Notes under the pieces: model-generated
Told to the model about the DNA's origin: nothing
The model's input: the letters and a program-made list of their open reading frames with translations, nothing else
Database searches by the model: none
Source: Firmicutes bacterium HGW-Firmicutes-9
GTDB lineage: Bacteria > Bacillota > Clostridia > Christensenellales > CAG-138
Length of the DNA stretch: 64,000 nt
Direction: 5' to 3'
Assembly: GCA_002841395.1 (NCBI GenBank)
Contig: PGZM01000003.1
Location: 62,001 to 126,000 of the forward strand
Position numbers and translations under genes: made by a program
Part shown: one piece after another, positions 51,280 through 60,813 of the stretch
Layout of the letters: each line of letters starts with the position of its first letter
Position numbering within the stretch: the first letter of the stretch is position 1

Positions 51280-51759
51280 TTGTTTACCTATATCCTGTAT
51301 GCGCTGGCAATCGTCGGCCTCGCGGTTTCTTTTTTCAAGGATCGCAAGAAGACGAAAGCCGCGCTGATGAAAGCCTGGAAGGCGTTTGAAAACATCCTGC
51401 CGCAGCTGCTGACGGTCTTTTTGATTCTTGCGTTTGCGCTCGCTATCTTTAAGCCGGAGACCATCCAAACGCTGCTCGGTTCCGAAAGCGGCGTATTGGG
51501 CATTCTTGGCGCGGCGTTGATCGGCTCGGTTACGCTGATGCCGGGGTTTGTCGCATTCCCGCTGGCTGCGGCACTGCTCAAGAGCGGAGCCGGGTATATG
51601 CAGCTTGCGGCGTTCGTCTCCACGCTGATGATGGTTGGCATCATCACGATTCCGGTTGAGAAAAAGACGTTTGGCATGAAGGCGACCATTGCGAGAAACG
51701 CTTCAGCGTTTGTGTTTTCTCTGGTCGTAGCGGTTGTGATGGGGGTGGCATTGGGATGA
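51280..51759 (+). CDS. Permease, first half (ArsP/YraQ-type)
   Basis: A 159-residue membrane protein with about four to five hydrophobic segments. The family block SVTLMPGFVAFPLAAALL corresponds to one conserved half of the PF03773-type permeases, which in many bacteria are a single protein of ~320 residues. TTG start with GGAGGAAAG upstream. The stop overlaps the next gene by ATGA, so the halves are translated together and should form a heteromeric permease. Context with ArsC suggests export of arsenite or an organoarsenical. Confidence 0.82.
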   Translation: MFTYILYALAIVGLAVSFFKDRKKTKAALMKAWKAFENILPQLLTVFLILAFALAIFKPETIQTLLGSESGVLGILGAALIGSVTLMPGFVAFPLAAALLKSGAGYMQLAAFVSTLMMVGIITIPVEKKTFGMKATIARNASAFVFSLVVAVVMGVALG

Positions 51760-52397
51760 GCGAACAGATGAAACAAATGCAAAACGGCAGGGCACAATCG
51801 TCGGAACAGGCGGCAAGAACCGCAGGCAAGATGCCGAACCAGCCGATGGGGCAGAAGAAGCCGTTTCTCAAACGCTACGGCGCGTTCTTTCTGCTTTTGA
51901 TCGCGGGCGTGGTCACGGGCCTCGTGCTGCCGGATCTCGGCAAAATTGCGCTCAATAACACGATTGACAGCTTTAAGGAGATGCTTTCCGTGCTGCCGCC
52001 GATCTTCATCCTGCTCGGACTGCTGGACGTTTGGGTGGATCGCGCGACGATGATCAAATACACGGGTAAGGGCTCCGGTTTCAAGGGCGTGCTGATCGCA
52101 TTCCTGCTGGGTTCCGCCGCCGCGGGGCCGCTGTATGCGGCGTTTCCGTTTGCGGCCGTGATGATCAAAAAGGGCACGAGCCTTACCAATTTGCTGATCT
52201 TCATCGGCGCATGGTCGACGACCAAGATTCCGATGCTCGCGTTTGAAGCGGCGAGTATGGGGCCTGTGTTCACGCTAGTGCGGCTCGGGCTGAGCCTCGT
52301 CGGCATCCCGCTGATCGCGTGGGTGACCGACCGCGTGATAGGTCAGGCAGGGCGAGAGGAAATCATCGCCCTCAACGAGGCACAAGAGGCGAAATAG
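51756..52397 (+). CDS. Permease, second half (ArsP/YraQ-type)
   Basis: A 213-residue membrane protein. After a polar N-terminus of about 40 residues come four to six hydrophobic segments. The conserved block LGSAAAGPLYAAFPFAAVMI matches the first-half motif of PF03773 permeases (GSAAAGP versus TLMPGF), and GLLDVWVDR is typical. Translation is coupled to the preceding half-permease. The polar N-terminus is Gln and Pro rich and looks like a cytoplasmic tether. Arsenical export is inferred. Confidence 0.82.
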   Translation: MSEQMKQMQNGRAQSSEQAARTAGKMPNQPMGQKKPFLKRYGAFFLLLIAGVVTGLVLPDLGKIALNNTIDSFKEMLSVLPPIFILLGLLDVWVDRATMIKYTGKGSGFKGVLIAFLLGSAAAGPLYAAFPFAAVMIKKGTSLTNLLIFIGAWSTTKIPMLAFEAASMGPVFTLVRLGLSLVGIPLIAWVTDRVIGQAGREEIIALNEAQEAK

Positions 52398-52427
52398 TAC
52401 GATTGATATAGATAAGAGGTGTTCATC

Positions 52428-52823
52428 ATGAAGAAAGTCGCGTTTATCTGCACGCATAACTCCTGCCGCAGCCAGATCGCTGAGGCGCTGGGCAAGCTGC
52501 TCGCGGGCGACGTGTTCGAGAGCTATTCGGCGGGCACGGAGCTGAAACCCCGCATCAATCCCGACGCTGTGCGCCTCATGAAGGCGCGTTACGGCGTGGA
52601 TATGGAGCTGACCCAACGCTCCAAACTCGTCGCCGAGCTACCGCCCATCGACGTGGTCATCACGATGGGATGCGGCGTGCAATGTCCATATCTGCCCGCC
52701 GAGCGGCGCGAAGATTGGGGACTTGCCGATCCGACAGGACAGCCGGACGAGGTGTTTTTGGAGACGATTTCGACGATTGAGCGAAAGATTCTAGAGCTCA
52801 AAGACAGCCTGAAAGGCGCATAA
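52428..52823 (+). CDS. arsC: Arsenate reductase ArsC (LMW-phosphatase type)
   Basis: A 131-residue enzyme that reduces arsenate to arsenite. The P-loop FICTHNSCRSQIAEA holds the nucleophilic Cys. A second Cys pair occurs in VITMGCGVQCPYLPAE, used in the disulfide cascade of thioredoxin-coupled ArsC, and EDWGLADPTGQPDE provides the conserved Asp-Pro. The ATG at 52428 has AGAGGTG upstream; a GTG three codons earlier is possible. It ends the operon with the two half-permeases and the CPKC redox protein. Confidence 0.92.
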   Translation: MKKVAFICTHNSCRSQIAEALGKLLAGDVFESYSAGTELKPRINPDAVRLMKARYGVDMELTQRSKLVAELPPIDVVITMGCGVQCPYLPAERREDWGLADPTGQPDEVFLETISTIERKILELKDSLKGA

Positions 52824-52855
52824 TAGGCGAACAAATCAAGAAATACTAGACTATT

Positions 52856-52893
52856 AAAAAGACGAAACACAATGTGTTTCGTCTTTTTTCTAC
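52856..52893 (+). terminator. Terminator of the arsenic-type operon
   Basis: GACGAAACACA (52861-52871) pairs with TGTGTTTCGTC (52873-52883) and continues through A/T pairs into a T run. Confidence 0.92.
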
Positions 52894-53002
52894 AAAATTA
52901 GAGCGTGCATTCAAAACGATTGTTCGGTATAATGGTGAGCAAGTCGAGTATATACACGCTTCGCCCGTCTTTTAATCATAAACATATTTAGGAGCCGCCA
53001 TA

Positions 53003-56000
53003 ATGAAAATTCGCAATCGAACTCTATTTCTAGGCCTATTTCTCGTGCTCGTCGGGATCGCTTGTGTCGCGCTGCTACAGTCGACATCGAAAGCGGAAGA
53101 AGATGACGATTGGATGAACGGTGGCCCGCATCCTCCAATCTCCGGCAACGGATGGGCAATCGACGAGGACGGTATCATGACCGTAGTCAGCGACGCCGGG
53201 TGGCAGGATTTTTTGGCGAATGGTCCCGGAGATTGGATTTGGGAATATGAGGACGCAACTGTGATAGAACGCGTCCAAAAGCTGATTATTGGTAAGAATG
53301 TCACCACACTGTCTATCTATGATCCGACTCGAATGAATGAACAGCCAATGGAGGATGTAGCAGTCAGTTTTTGCTACGGCGCAGGTATTTATAAGCCGTA
53401 TGTCTCGGTTATGTTTCAGGACCCCAAGTGTATGCCGCCCAAAATCGAGGTTGAAGAAGGGAATCGAGTTTTCTCGGTTGAAAAAGGGCTTTTGATCAAC
53501 AATGTCAAACACTCGGTTGTGTTATCGGAAATCGATGTCAGTGATGTAGTCATCCCGAGCGGAATTCGCGAGATTGAGGCATGGGCATTCTATTATCGGA
53601 ATATTAAGTCCGTTCTTTTCCCCAAGTCACTAAAAACTATTGGTGCAGCCGCATTTTCAAAATGCAACTACTTAACTGAGGTGTATCTGCCGAATACCCT
53701 GACGCGGATGGACACTTGCGCTTTTGCAGACTGTGAATCCTTGAAGAACGTTACAATATCCAGCGGGCTAAAGACGATTGAGGGCATCGCGTTTCGAAGG
53801 TGTCCTCTGGAAAATGTTACCATACCGCAGGGGGTTCAGACGATCGGATTCATGGCGTTTACAGATTGCGATGAGTTGGTGCAAGTAACATTGCCGGAAT
53901 CCTTGACCAAGATAGACAACTATGCTTTCTCAACCTGCAAGAAGTTGGAGCAGATCAATCTTCCTCCGAATCTTTCCTATATCGGCTACCGCGCGTTTGA
54001 ATTCTGTGATGGCTTGAAAACCATACAGCTACCTAACAAGCTGACAACCATGGGGGAGGAAGCGTTTCTTGGATGCACGCCGGTACTGTTTCAGCTTCCG
54101 AAGCAACTTAAGGTGGAAGCTATTCCGACGGAAAGGCGTGGGTGGTATTCAGATTTTTCAGAAGATGAACCATCTACACGACAACTCGGAATTGACTACG
54201 TGCAAACACTGATCGTATCAGGAAGCAGGTATTCTATGGGAGAATACCTGGTGAAAAGTGCAGATCTGGTCGTTTTCTTACAGAATCCTCCCGCGGATTG
54301 GAAGAAAATAACACCCGAAATATCCACAAACAAGATCTATTTTATGGATCAAAGTGCTGCAAGATGGAGGTCGCTTGATCAAAGCGTTTGGGGAGACGTT
54401 CAACTCGTAAGGATTTCTCAAAAACGACTCGACGAAATAATGAAGGATGCTGAAAACGCAGCTGCGAATAGTAGTCTTCCGCAGGAAACGCAGGCGCAAA
54501 TCAGCGAAACCCATGCTCCGGATTTCGATGGCTCCGGCTGGAGTTTTTTTCACAGTGGTGCGCTGGAAATACGCAGCAATGACGGCTGGCTCAATTGGCT
54601 GCGCCAAAATGAACACGTAAGCACAGGGGAGCTATTCATCGGTAGAAATGTTACGGAGCTTACCTTTTACGACATGTCCAAGCCGGTGCCGGTAAAGGGA
54701 TTCTATGAAGCGGGCGATATCATCGGGTATACGGAAGATGGCTCGGCGATCTATCCGTATGCAGCATCATCTTTACTGAATCCAACGGAAATCTTTCTGG
54801 ATGAGGATAATCAGTCGTTTCTTTATCTCGACGGCATGTTGATTGATAAGAACAAAAATGAGGTAATTCTAACTGATTCGACTTTGCCGCTTAGTGTCGT
54901 GGTTCCAGAGGGGATTCGTTCCATTGGAGTTGCCGCCTTTAAGAATAGGCATATTACCAGCATTTTCTTACCGTCTTCACTTGAACAAATAGGCGATTCG
55001 ACGTTTGAGAATTGCAGATTGAAGAGCATACATATCCCAAATTCTGTCACTTCGATCGGCAAGTTTGCTTTTCAGAGCTGCGAGCAGCTTAGAACCGTCA
55101 TACTCCCGGAGAGTCTGCAAACGATTGAAGAAGGCACCTTCCTGCAAAGTGGAATCACACAAATAGTATTGCCGAGCGGGGTACAAGGTATCGGGAACGA
55201 TGCGTTTGCTCAATGTCCGAGCCTCAACTATGTTCAACTATCAGCGAAGCTGCAAACAATCGGTTATTCCGCATTCAAGCATTGCGACAAGCTGAGTTAT
55301 GTTTGGTTCTCAAACAAGATTGAGTCGATTGGTCCGGAAGCATTTAGTGGATGCAAAAGCCTCAAAGAGGTAATTTTGCCGGACACACTTACAACGATCG
55401 GCACAAATGTATTTTCAGGTTGCAAGCTGACGTTGTTGCGAATTCCGCCGGAGTTGCATATTTACGAGTTTGATTTTAATAGCAACACGTTCCGAATGGA
55501 AGCATCTTCAACTACCCAGAATCTTGGGTTGGATTCAGTTGAGACCGTCATCTTTTCTGGAAGCAACTACGATTTGGGTGATCCGGCGTTTTATAAGGTT
55601 GGGAACGCTTCTTTTCAGTCTTTCCTGCCGAAGAATGTGAATGCGTTATTGCCTGAAAACACCACGGGAAGCATCGAATGTTCGGATAAAGCGAAACAGC
55701 AATGGGTGATCTCGGAAATTCCGGAGTGGATACGGAAGAAGGTTACATTTGTCCCTGCAACGCAGGTCGATGACTGGGTGAAAAGCCTTGTGAATGCAAC
55801 TCCGAAACCGACGAATATACCGGAACCAACGGACACACCGCAACCAACCAAAACGCCGCAACCAAGCAGAGCACCGCAACCGACGATGACGCCGCAACCG
55901 ACATACGCGGGATTTCATGTGGTGAATACGCCCAAACCCAAAGCGACACCGCAGCCTACGGCGTCACCCGAGCCAGCGACTGAGTCGAAGAAACAATCAG

Positions 56001-56101
56001 CGGATCCGATGCTGTTCGTGTTCGCGGGTGTTCTCGCGGCGGTTATAGCGGGCATCGTCGCGTTGACTTTGAAGAGCAGGCAGGCAAAGAAGAAGCCGTA
56101 A
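53003..56101 (+). CDS. Giant leucine-rich-repeat (BspA-like) surface protein, copy 1
   Basis: A 1032-residue membrane-anchored extracellular protein. A signal or anchor segment (residues about 7-26) leads to a module beginning NGWAIDEDGIMTVVSDAGWQ, then about eight LRR_5-type repeats (e.g. LKTIGAAAFSKCNYLTEVYL, KIDNYAFSTCKKLEQINLPP). A second module of the same layout starts near GWSFFHSGALEIRSNDGWLN. A Pro/Thr-rich stalk with PQPT repeats (about 930-1000) precedes a membrane segment and Lys-rich tail. A TATAAT box lies at 52928-52933 and AGGAGCC precedes the ATG. BspA-like domains often bind host proteins; that role is only inferred. Confidence 0.86.
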   Translation: MKIRNRTLFLGLFLVLVGIACVALLQSTSKAEEDDDWMNGGPHPPISGNGWAIDEDGIMTVVSDAGWQDFLANGPGDWIWEYEDATVIERVQKLIIGKNVTTLSIYDPTRMNEQPMEDVAVSFCYGAGIYKPYVSVMFQDPKCMPPKIEVEEGNRVFSVEKGLLINNVKHSVVLSEIDVSDVVIPSGIREIEAWAFYYRNIKSVLFPKSLKTIGAAAFSKCNYLTEVYLPNTLTRMDTCAFADCESLKNVTISSGLKTIEGIAFRRCPLENVTIPQGVQTIGFMAFTDCDELVQVTLPESLTKIDNYAFSTCKKLEQINLPPNLSYIGYRAFEFCDGLKTIQLPNKLTTMGEEAFLGCTPVLFQLPKQLKVEAIPTERRGWYSDFSEDEPSTRQLGIDYVQTLIVSGSRYSMGEYLVKSADLVVFLQNPPADWKKITPEISTNKIYFMDQSAARWRSLDQSVWGDVQLVRISQKRLDEIMKDAENAAANSSLPQETQAQISETHAPDFDGSGWSFFHSGALEIRSNDGWLNWLRQNEHVSTGELFIGRNVTELTFYDMSKPVPVKGFYEAGDIIGYTEDGSAIYPYAASSLLNPTEIFLDEDNQSFLYLDGMLIDKNKNEVILTDSTLPLSVVVPEGIRSIGVAAFKNRHITSIFLPSSLEQIGDSTFENCRLKSIHIPNSVTSIGKFAFQSCEQLRTVILPESLQTIEEGTFLQSGITQIVLPSGVQGIGNDAFAQCPSLNYVQLSAKLQTIGYSAFKHCDKLSYVWFSNKIESIGPEAFSGCKSLKEVILPDTLTTIGTNVFSGCKLTLLRIPPELHIYEFDFNSNTFRMEASSTTQNLGLDSVETVIFSGSNYDLGDPAFYKVGNASFQSFLPKNVNALLPENTTGSIECSDKAKQQWVISEIPEWIRKKVTFVPATQVDDWVKSLVNATPKPTNIPEPTDTPQPTKTPQPSRAPQPTMTPQPTYAGFHVVNTPKPKATPQPTASPEPATESKKQSADPMLFVFAGVLAAVIAGIVALTLKSRQAKKKP

Positions 56102-56151
56102 TAAATAAGGAATCAGCTTGATTATCATAAGCCTCACATAAGGAGAACCGT

Positions 56152-59100
56152 ATGCCTAAGAAAGCCAAAACTCTCATCATGTGTCTGTTTCTTGCGCTCG
56201 TTGGTATCGCATGTATTGCGCTGTTTGTAGGGAAGGCGCATGCGGAAGAAGATGAGTGGAGCTGGGGTGATCCGTTTCCTCCGATATCTGGAAATGGGTG
56301 GGGCATCTCCAAAGACGGAACATTGACTGTCGTCAGCAATGCCGGATGGCAGGATTACCTGGCGAATGGACCAGGCGAATGGATCTGGGAGTATGAAGAT
56401 AATTTCGTAGACGAGCGCGTACAAAAACTTGTGATTGGCAAGAATGTCACAGCTCTATCTATCTTTGACCCGAATCATTGGAATGATGACTCGATGCAGG
56501 AAGGAGAACATCTCTTAAGCTACAATGCAGGCATCTATACACCATATGTTTCGGTTTATATGCAAGATCCGAAGTGCATGCCGCCTATAATTGAAGTCGA
56601 AGAAGGGAACGGTGTTTTCTCGGTTGAGAACGGGCTGCTGATCAATAACGTCAAAAAGTCGGTTGTTTTATCGGAGATTGACATCACGGATGTTGTCATA
56701 CCAGAGGGAATTCGTGAAATTGAGGCATGGGCGTTTTATTATCGGAACATAACATCTATTTTGTTTCCCAAAACGCTGGAGACCATAGGGGCGGCTGCCT
56801 TCTCAAACTGCGATTATCTCACCGAGGTGGGACTTCCGAACACTTTGACTAGAATGGATACCTGCGCGTTTGCTTGGTGCGGTTCCTTGAAGAAGGTAAC
56901 GATTTCCAGCGGGCTGAAGACGATAGAGGGTCTTGCCTTTATAGGCTGCCCGCTTAAAAACGTTACGATTCCGGAAGGGGTTCAAACGATTGGATTCATG
57001 GCGTTCGATGCTTGCGTTGACCTGAAGCGAATCACTTTGCCTGAATCTTTGACTAAGATTGATAACTATGCTTTTTCCGGTTGCAAAGAGTTAGATGAAA
57101 TCAATCTGCCTTCCAATCTTGCATATATCGGATACCGCGCATTTGAAGGTTGTGAAAGTTGGAAGATCATTCAACTGCCAAATTCCCTATTGACAATCGG
57201 AGAGGAATCATTCCTTGGCTGCAAGCCGATTCTTGTGCAATTGCCGGAAGAACTCACGGTAAAAGCCATCCCGCCGGAGGAGCGCGGGTGGAGTGCGAAT
57301 TTGGAAGAAGAGGCGCTTTCGACGCGACTGCTAGGGTTTGATTATGTTGAAACGCTGATCGTATCCGGATCCGAGTATTCCATGGGAGATTTCTTGGTGA
57401 AAGACGCGAACCAGGTCGTTTTCCTGCAAAAGCCTCCCGCGGACTGGAAACAGATTACAACGAAAGTGTATTCCAAGAATCTCTATTATCTGGATCGATA
57501 TGCTTCTGACTGGGAAACATTGGATCGAAACGTGTGGAACGATATTGGTCTGAACGCGATCACGCGCGGGCAGGTCAATTATATAATCATCAACTGCGAA
57601 AATTTGGCAGGAGAGGGTTACACACCGACTGCTCCTGTTGATCCGATGGAGGAGCAACAGGAGCAATTAGAAGAGGAAGGTTGGAGCTTATCGAGCGAAG
57701 GCGTGTTGACGATTCGCAGCAATGAAGGCTGGCTCAACTGGCTCCATCAAGACTTGCGAAAACGTGTAGAAATACTGGAGATCGGTAAAGATGTTACAGA
57801 ACTCACACTTTATGACATGTCCGAGACGGTTCCGGTAGATGGCTTTTATCGTTCGAGCGATATTTCCGAATATGATCAAACAGGTGCGCCTGTTTATCCA
57901 TACGCAATAACGTCTTACATAAAACCTTCCCAAATATATCTTCATCCGGCAAATAAGTCCTTCCTCTATGGCGACGGAATCCTGATCAATCTTTTGACAA
58001 GCGAGGTAGTGCTTACTGATAAAAATGTACCGAAGGACGTAATGATTCCCGAGGGGGTTCGTTCCATCGGAAACGGTGCATTCAAAAGCAGACGGATCCA
58101 AACGATTCAACTGCCGTCAACTCTTGAAACAATTGGCGCGCAAGCGTTTGAACAATGCAGTTTAACAAGCCTCGTGATCCCGAACTCCGTCACTTCGGTT
58201 GGGAAATTCGCATTTCGGGAATGTAGATATCTAAAGGATGTCGTTCTTTCGGATCGCTTGCAGAAGATTGAAACAGGCGTGTTTTATAAATGTGGATTGG
58301 TTCAGATTGCACTGACGCCAGGCATTCAAGAGATTAAAGCGGATGCGTTCAATCAGTGTTCGAATCTGCTGCTTGTGAAGACTTCGGAGTCGCTACGAAC
58401 AATTGGCCCGGCGGCGTTCGAAAACTGCGAGAAACTTGAGGACATTTGGTTCTCGGATCAAGTTGAGTCGATCGGTCCGCGTGCGTTTTTCGGCTGCAAA
58501 AGTTTGAAGCAAGTCGTATTGCCGGACAGATTAAAAGTCATCGGCGCGGGAGCGTTTGGTCAATGCTCGCTCTCTCTATTGCGACTTCCGCCGGAGCTGC
58601 ACATATATGAGTACGACTGGAACAATCAAATGTTCAGTACAGGCGCGGTGGTCAATAAAGACCGTAACCTTGGGTTAGTGTCGGTCGAGAACATTATTTT
58701 CTCCGGCAGGGACTATAGCCTTGGCACGCCAGCAATTGTAAACGGGAAGAATGTTTATTTTCAATCCGCTCCTCCTGCGAATGTCGGCGAGTGGTTGTCT
58801 AGTAAGTCAACTGGCAATATCTATTGCTCTGAAACGTATCAAAACGAATGGAAGCAGAGCGAGGTCGCAGAATGGATTCGACAAAAAGTGAAATTCATCC
58901 CAGCGTCTCAGGTTGACGATTGGTTAAACGACCTTCTGCGCGAAACCAAGCAACCTTCAGCATTATCCGCGTCAACCGTAGATCAGCAGAAGCAGTCGAC
59001 CGACCCGATCATCCTCCTCCTAATCGCGTTCATCGTGCTTCTCATCGCAGCGGTAGTATTGCTCCGCGCGAGACCCTGGGCGAAGAAGAAGCGGCGCAAG

Positions 59101-59187
59101 AAGCGCAAAAAGATGCCGCAACTACCGGCGGCCGCGCAGACGCAGATTGAGCCGGAAGAGGCAGAGAAAACAGAACAACGGGAGTAA
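56152..59187 (+). CDS. Giant leucine-rich-repeat (BspA-like) surface protein, copy 2
   Basis: A 1011-residue paralogue of the gene 50 bases upstream, collinear over its length and similar by eye over most positions in the first 400 residues (SGNGWGISKDGTLTVVSNAG, LVIGKNVTALSIFDP, LEVG-type repeats such as KIDNYAFSGCKELDEINLPS). It shows the same two-module build; the second starts LEEEGWSLSSEGVLTIRSNE. The long PQPT stalk of copy 1 is absent and the C-terminus is a membrane segment followed by a highly basic stretch (KKKRRKKRKKM) and a Gln/Glu tail. AAGGAG precedes the ATG. A terminator follows. Confidence 0.86.
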   Translation: MPKKAKTLIMCLFLALVGIACIALFVGKAHAEEDEWSWGDPFPPISGNGWGISKDGTLTVVSNAGWQDYLANGPGEWIWEYEDNFVDERVQKLVIGKNVTALSIFDPNHWNDDSMQEGEHLLSYNAGIYTPYVSVYMQDPKCMPPIIEVEEGNGVFSVENGLLINNVKKSVVLSEIDITDVVIPEGIREIEAWAFYYRNITSILFPKTLETIGAAAFSNCDYLTEVGLPNTLTRMDTCAFAWCGSLKKVTISSGLKTIEGLAFIGCPLKNVTIPEGVQTIGFMAFDACVDLKRITLPESLTKIDNYAFSGCKELDEINLPSNLAYIGYRAFEGCESWKIIQLPNSLLTIGEESFLGCKPILVQLPEELTVKAIPPEERGWSANLEEEALSTRLLGFDYVETLIVSGSEYSMGDFLVKDANQVVFLQKPPADWKQITTKVYSKNLYYLDRYASDWETLDRNVWNDIGLNAITRGQVNYIIINCENLAGEGYTPTAPVDPMEEQQEQLEEEGWSLSSEGVLTIRSNEGWLNWLHQDLRKRVEILEIGKDVTELTLYDMSETVPVDGFYRSSDISEYDQTGAPVYPYAITSYIKPSQIYLHPANKSFLYGDGILINLLTSEVVLTDKNVPKDVMIPEGVRSIGNGAFKSRRIQTIQLPSTLETIGAQAFEQCSLTSLVIPNSVTSVGKFAFRECRYLKDVVLSDRLQKIETGVFYKCGLVQIALTPGIQEIKADAFNQCSNLLLVKTSESLRTIGPAAFENCEKLEDIWFSDQVESIGPRAFFGCKSLKQVVLPDRLKVIGAGAFGQCSLSLLRLPPELHIYEYDWNNQMFSTGAVVNKDRNLGLVSVENIIFSGRDYSLGTPAIVNGKNVYFQSAPPANVGEWLSSKSTGNIYCSETYQNEWKQSEVAEWIRQKVKFIPASQVDDWLNDLLRETKQPSALSASTVDQQKQSTDPIILLLIAFIVLLIAAVVLLRARPWAKKKRRKKRKKMPQLPAAAQTQIEPEEAEKTEQRE

Positions 59188-59192
59188 CGCGA

Positions 59193-59222
59193 AAAAGCGC
59201 GCAGGAAACTGCGCGCTTTTTG
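59193..59222 (+). terminator. Terminator after the LRR genes
   Basis: AAGCGCGCAG (59195-59204) pairs with CTGCGCGCTT (59209-59218) around GAAA, followed by TTT. Confidence 0.9.
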
Positions 59223-59223
59223 A

Positions 59224-59274
59224 TTGACAAACAGCTCAAGAGTATTATAATGACTATAAAAGACAAAATAGTCA
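59224..59274 (+). promoter_or_regulatory. TetR-type promoter and operator
   Basis: TTGACA (59224-59229), a 16-base spacer and TATAAT (59246-59251) are both consensus. TGACTAT (59251-59257) and ATAGTCA (59268-59274) form a perfect inverted repeat over the start site, the expected place for autorepression by the downstream TetR gene. Confidence 0.8.
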
Positions 59275-59290
59275 AAAAGGATCTGGTTTG

Positions 59291-59887
59291 ATGCCAAAGA
59301 CACTATCGGAAAGCGAACGCGCGTATATCAGGGAGCGATTGAAGGCGGAGGCGGCAAAATGCCTTGCGACTTACGGTATCCGCAAAACGACCATCGATGA
59401 GCTGGTCAAGCGCGTCGGAATTCCCAAAGGAACGTTCTATCTGTTTTACGAGTCCAAGGAGCGGCTCTTGTTTGAAGTCATCATGGAGTTTGATCAGGAC
59501 GCGCAGACGCAGTTATTACAAGAAGTTTCCGCACTGTCCGGCGTGCCGGACGTTGATACGTTTACGGACATCATCATGCGATTTTATCGCCAGATCGACG
59601 ATTCGTTCCTGCCCCGGCTGATGCAGGACGGCGAACTGGAATACTTCATGCGCACGGTGCCGCCGGAACTTTCGAGGCAGCATGCCGAGCGGGACAGAGA
59701 AGCGATGAAGCGCATGATTGCTGCGTTTCCGGGTGTCAATCAGGATCGCGCAGAAGTGTTCAGCGCTGCATTCCGGGGCGTATTTTTAACACTACTCATG
59801 AAGGATGAAATCGGCGCAGATGTCTTTGAGGATGCGCTGCGGGTGCTCGTTCGCGGCGTGGCGCTGCAGCTGTTGGAACAGAAGTAA
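59291..59887 (+). CDS. TetR-family transcriptional regulator
   Basis: A 198-residue repressor. The N-terminal helix-turn-helix TTIDELVKRVGIPKGTFYLF is a textbook TetR block, followed by a helical ligand and dimer domain. The ATG at 59291 has AAGGAT about 10 bases upstream. It leads an ABC-2 exporter operon and likely represses itself and that operon through the inverted repeat at 59251. The inducer is probably the exported compound, unknown. Confidence 0.92.
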   Translation: MPKTLSESERAYIRERLKAEAAKCLATYGIRKTTIDELVKRVGIPKGTFYLFYESKERLLFEVIMEFDQDAQTQLLQEVSALSGVPDVDTFTDIIMRFYRQIDDSFLPRLMQDGELEYFMRTVPPELSRQHAERDREAMKRMIAAFPGVNQDRAEVFSAAFRGVFLTLLMKDEIGADVFEDALRVLVRGVALQLLEQK

Positions 59888-59922
59888 GCATTCTAAATTT
59901 ATCAGAGTAACAGGGGGTAACT

Positions 59923-60813
59923 ATGGCTTACGCAATCGAGACCACGAAACTCACGAAGTACTACGGGAAAGCGCGCGGGATTGTCGACGTAGACATCGCC
60001 GTGGAAGAGGGGGAAATCTTCGGCTTTATCGGACCCAACGGCGCAGGCAAGTCCACCACCATCCGCACGCTGCTGGGGCTGATCAAGAAGACCGGCGGTT
60101 CCGCCACCATCTTCGGCATGGACTGCGAAAAGGACAAGGTGAAGATTCTTGCCGAGGTTGGATATCTGCCCGGCGAGGTGTTTTACTATGACAACATGCG
60201 CGCCATCGATCTATTGCGCTATTCCGCAAGCTTTTACAAAAAGGATTGCACCAAGCGCATTACGGAGCTTGCTGACGCGCTCTCGCTCGACCTGAACAAG
60301 AAGATCGAGGACATGAGCCTTGGTAATAAGAAAAAGGTTGGCATCGTGCAGGGGCTGTTGCATTCGCCGAAGCTGATCATTCTCGACGAACCGACCAGTG
60401 GACTCGATCCGCTCATGCAGCGCACGTTCTTCGACCTGATCCAGCGCGAAAACGAGCGGGGCGCGACCGTGCTGTTCTCCTCGCATATCCTGGGCGAAGT
60501 GCAGCGCATCTGCGACCGAGTTGCGATCATCAAGGAAGGGCGCATTGTCGATCTGCGCAGCATCGACGATCTGCGCAAGAATTCGTATAAAAAAGTCAGT
60601 TTCACAACGGAGAACCCCGTTGCAGACTTCTCGCTCGCGGGCGCAGGCGAAATTACACAGGACGGCTCGAGCACGAGCTTCCTCTACAACGGCGAGATCG
60701 GCGCGCTGCTAAAAAAACTCTCTGCGCTGCCGCTGGTCAATGCGGACATCAGTGAGCCGGAGTTGGAGGAGATCTTCCTGCATTACTATGAGGACGGGGA
60801 GGCGGCAAAATGA
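59923..60813 (+). CDS. ABC exporter ATP-binding protein
   Basis: A 296-residue ATPase of the ABC-2 exporter type. Walker A is GPNGAGKSTTI, the signature is degenerate (MSLGNKKKVGIVQGL), and Walker B is LIILDEPTSGLD. The C-terminal ~80 residues resemble the regulatory tail of drug and bacteriocin exporters. GGGGG lies upstream of the ATG. It overlaps the next small reading frame by ATGA. The two permeases at 60863 and 61677 should complete the complex. Confidence 0.94.
   Translation: MAYAIETTKLTKYYGKARGIVDVDIAVEEGEIFGFIGPNGAGKSTTIRTLLGLIKKTGGSATIFGMDCEKDKVKILAEVGYLPGEVFYYDNMRAIDLLRYSASFYKKDCTKRITELADALSLDLNKKIEDMSLGNKKKVGIVQGLLHSPKLIILDEPTSGLDPLMQRTFFDLIQRENERGATVLFSSHILGEVQRICDRVAIIKEGRIVDLRSIDDLRKNSYKKVSFTTENPVADFSLAGAGEITQDGSSTSFLYNGEIGALLKKLSALPLVNADISEPELEEIFLHYYEDGEAAK

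Noticed and set aside
51280-52397. Frameshifted single permease gene
   Set aside because: The junction is a clean ATGA overlap and the second frame has its own polar N-terminus, so two genes are more likely than a broken one.
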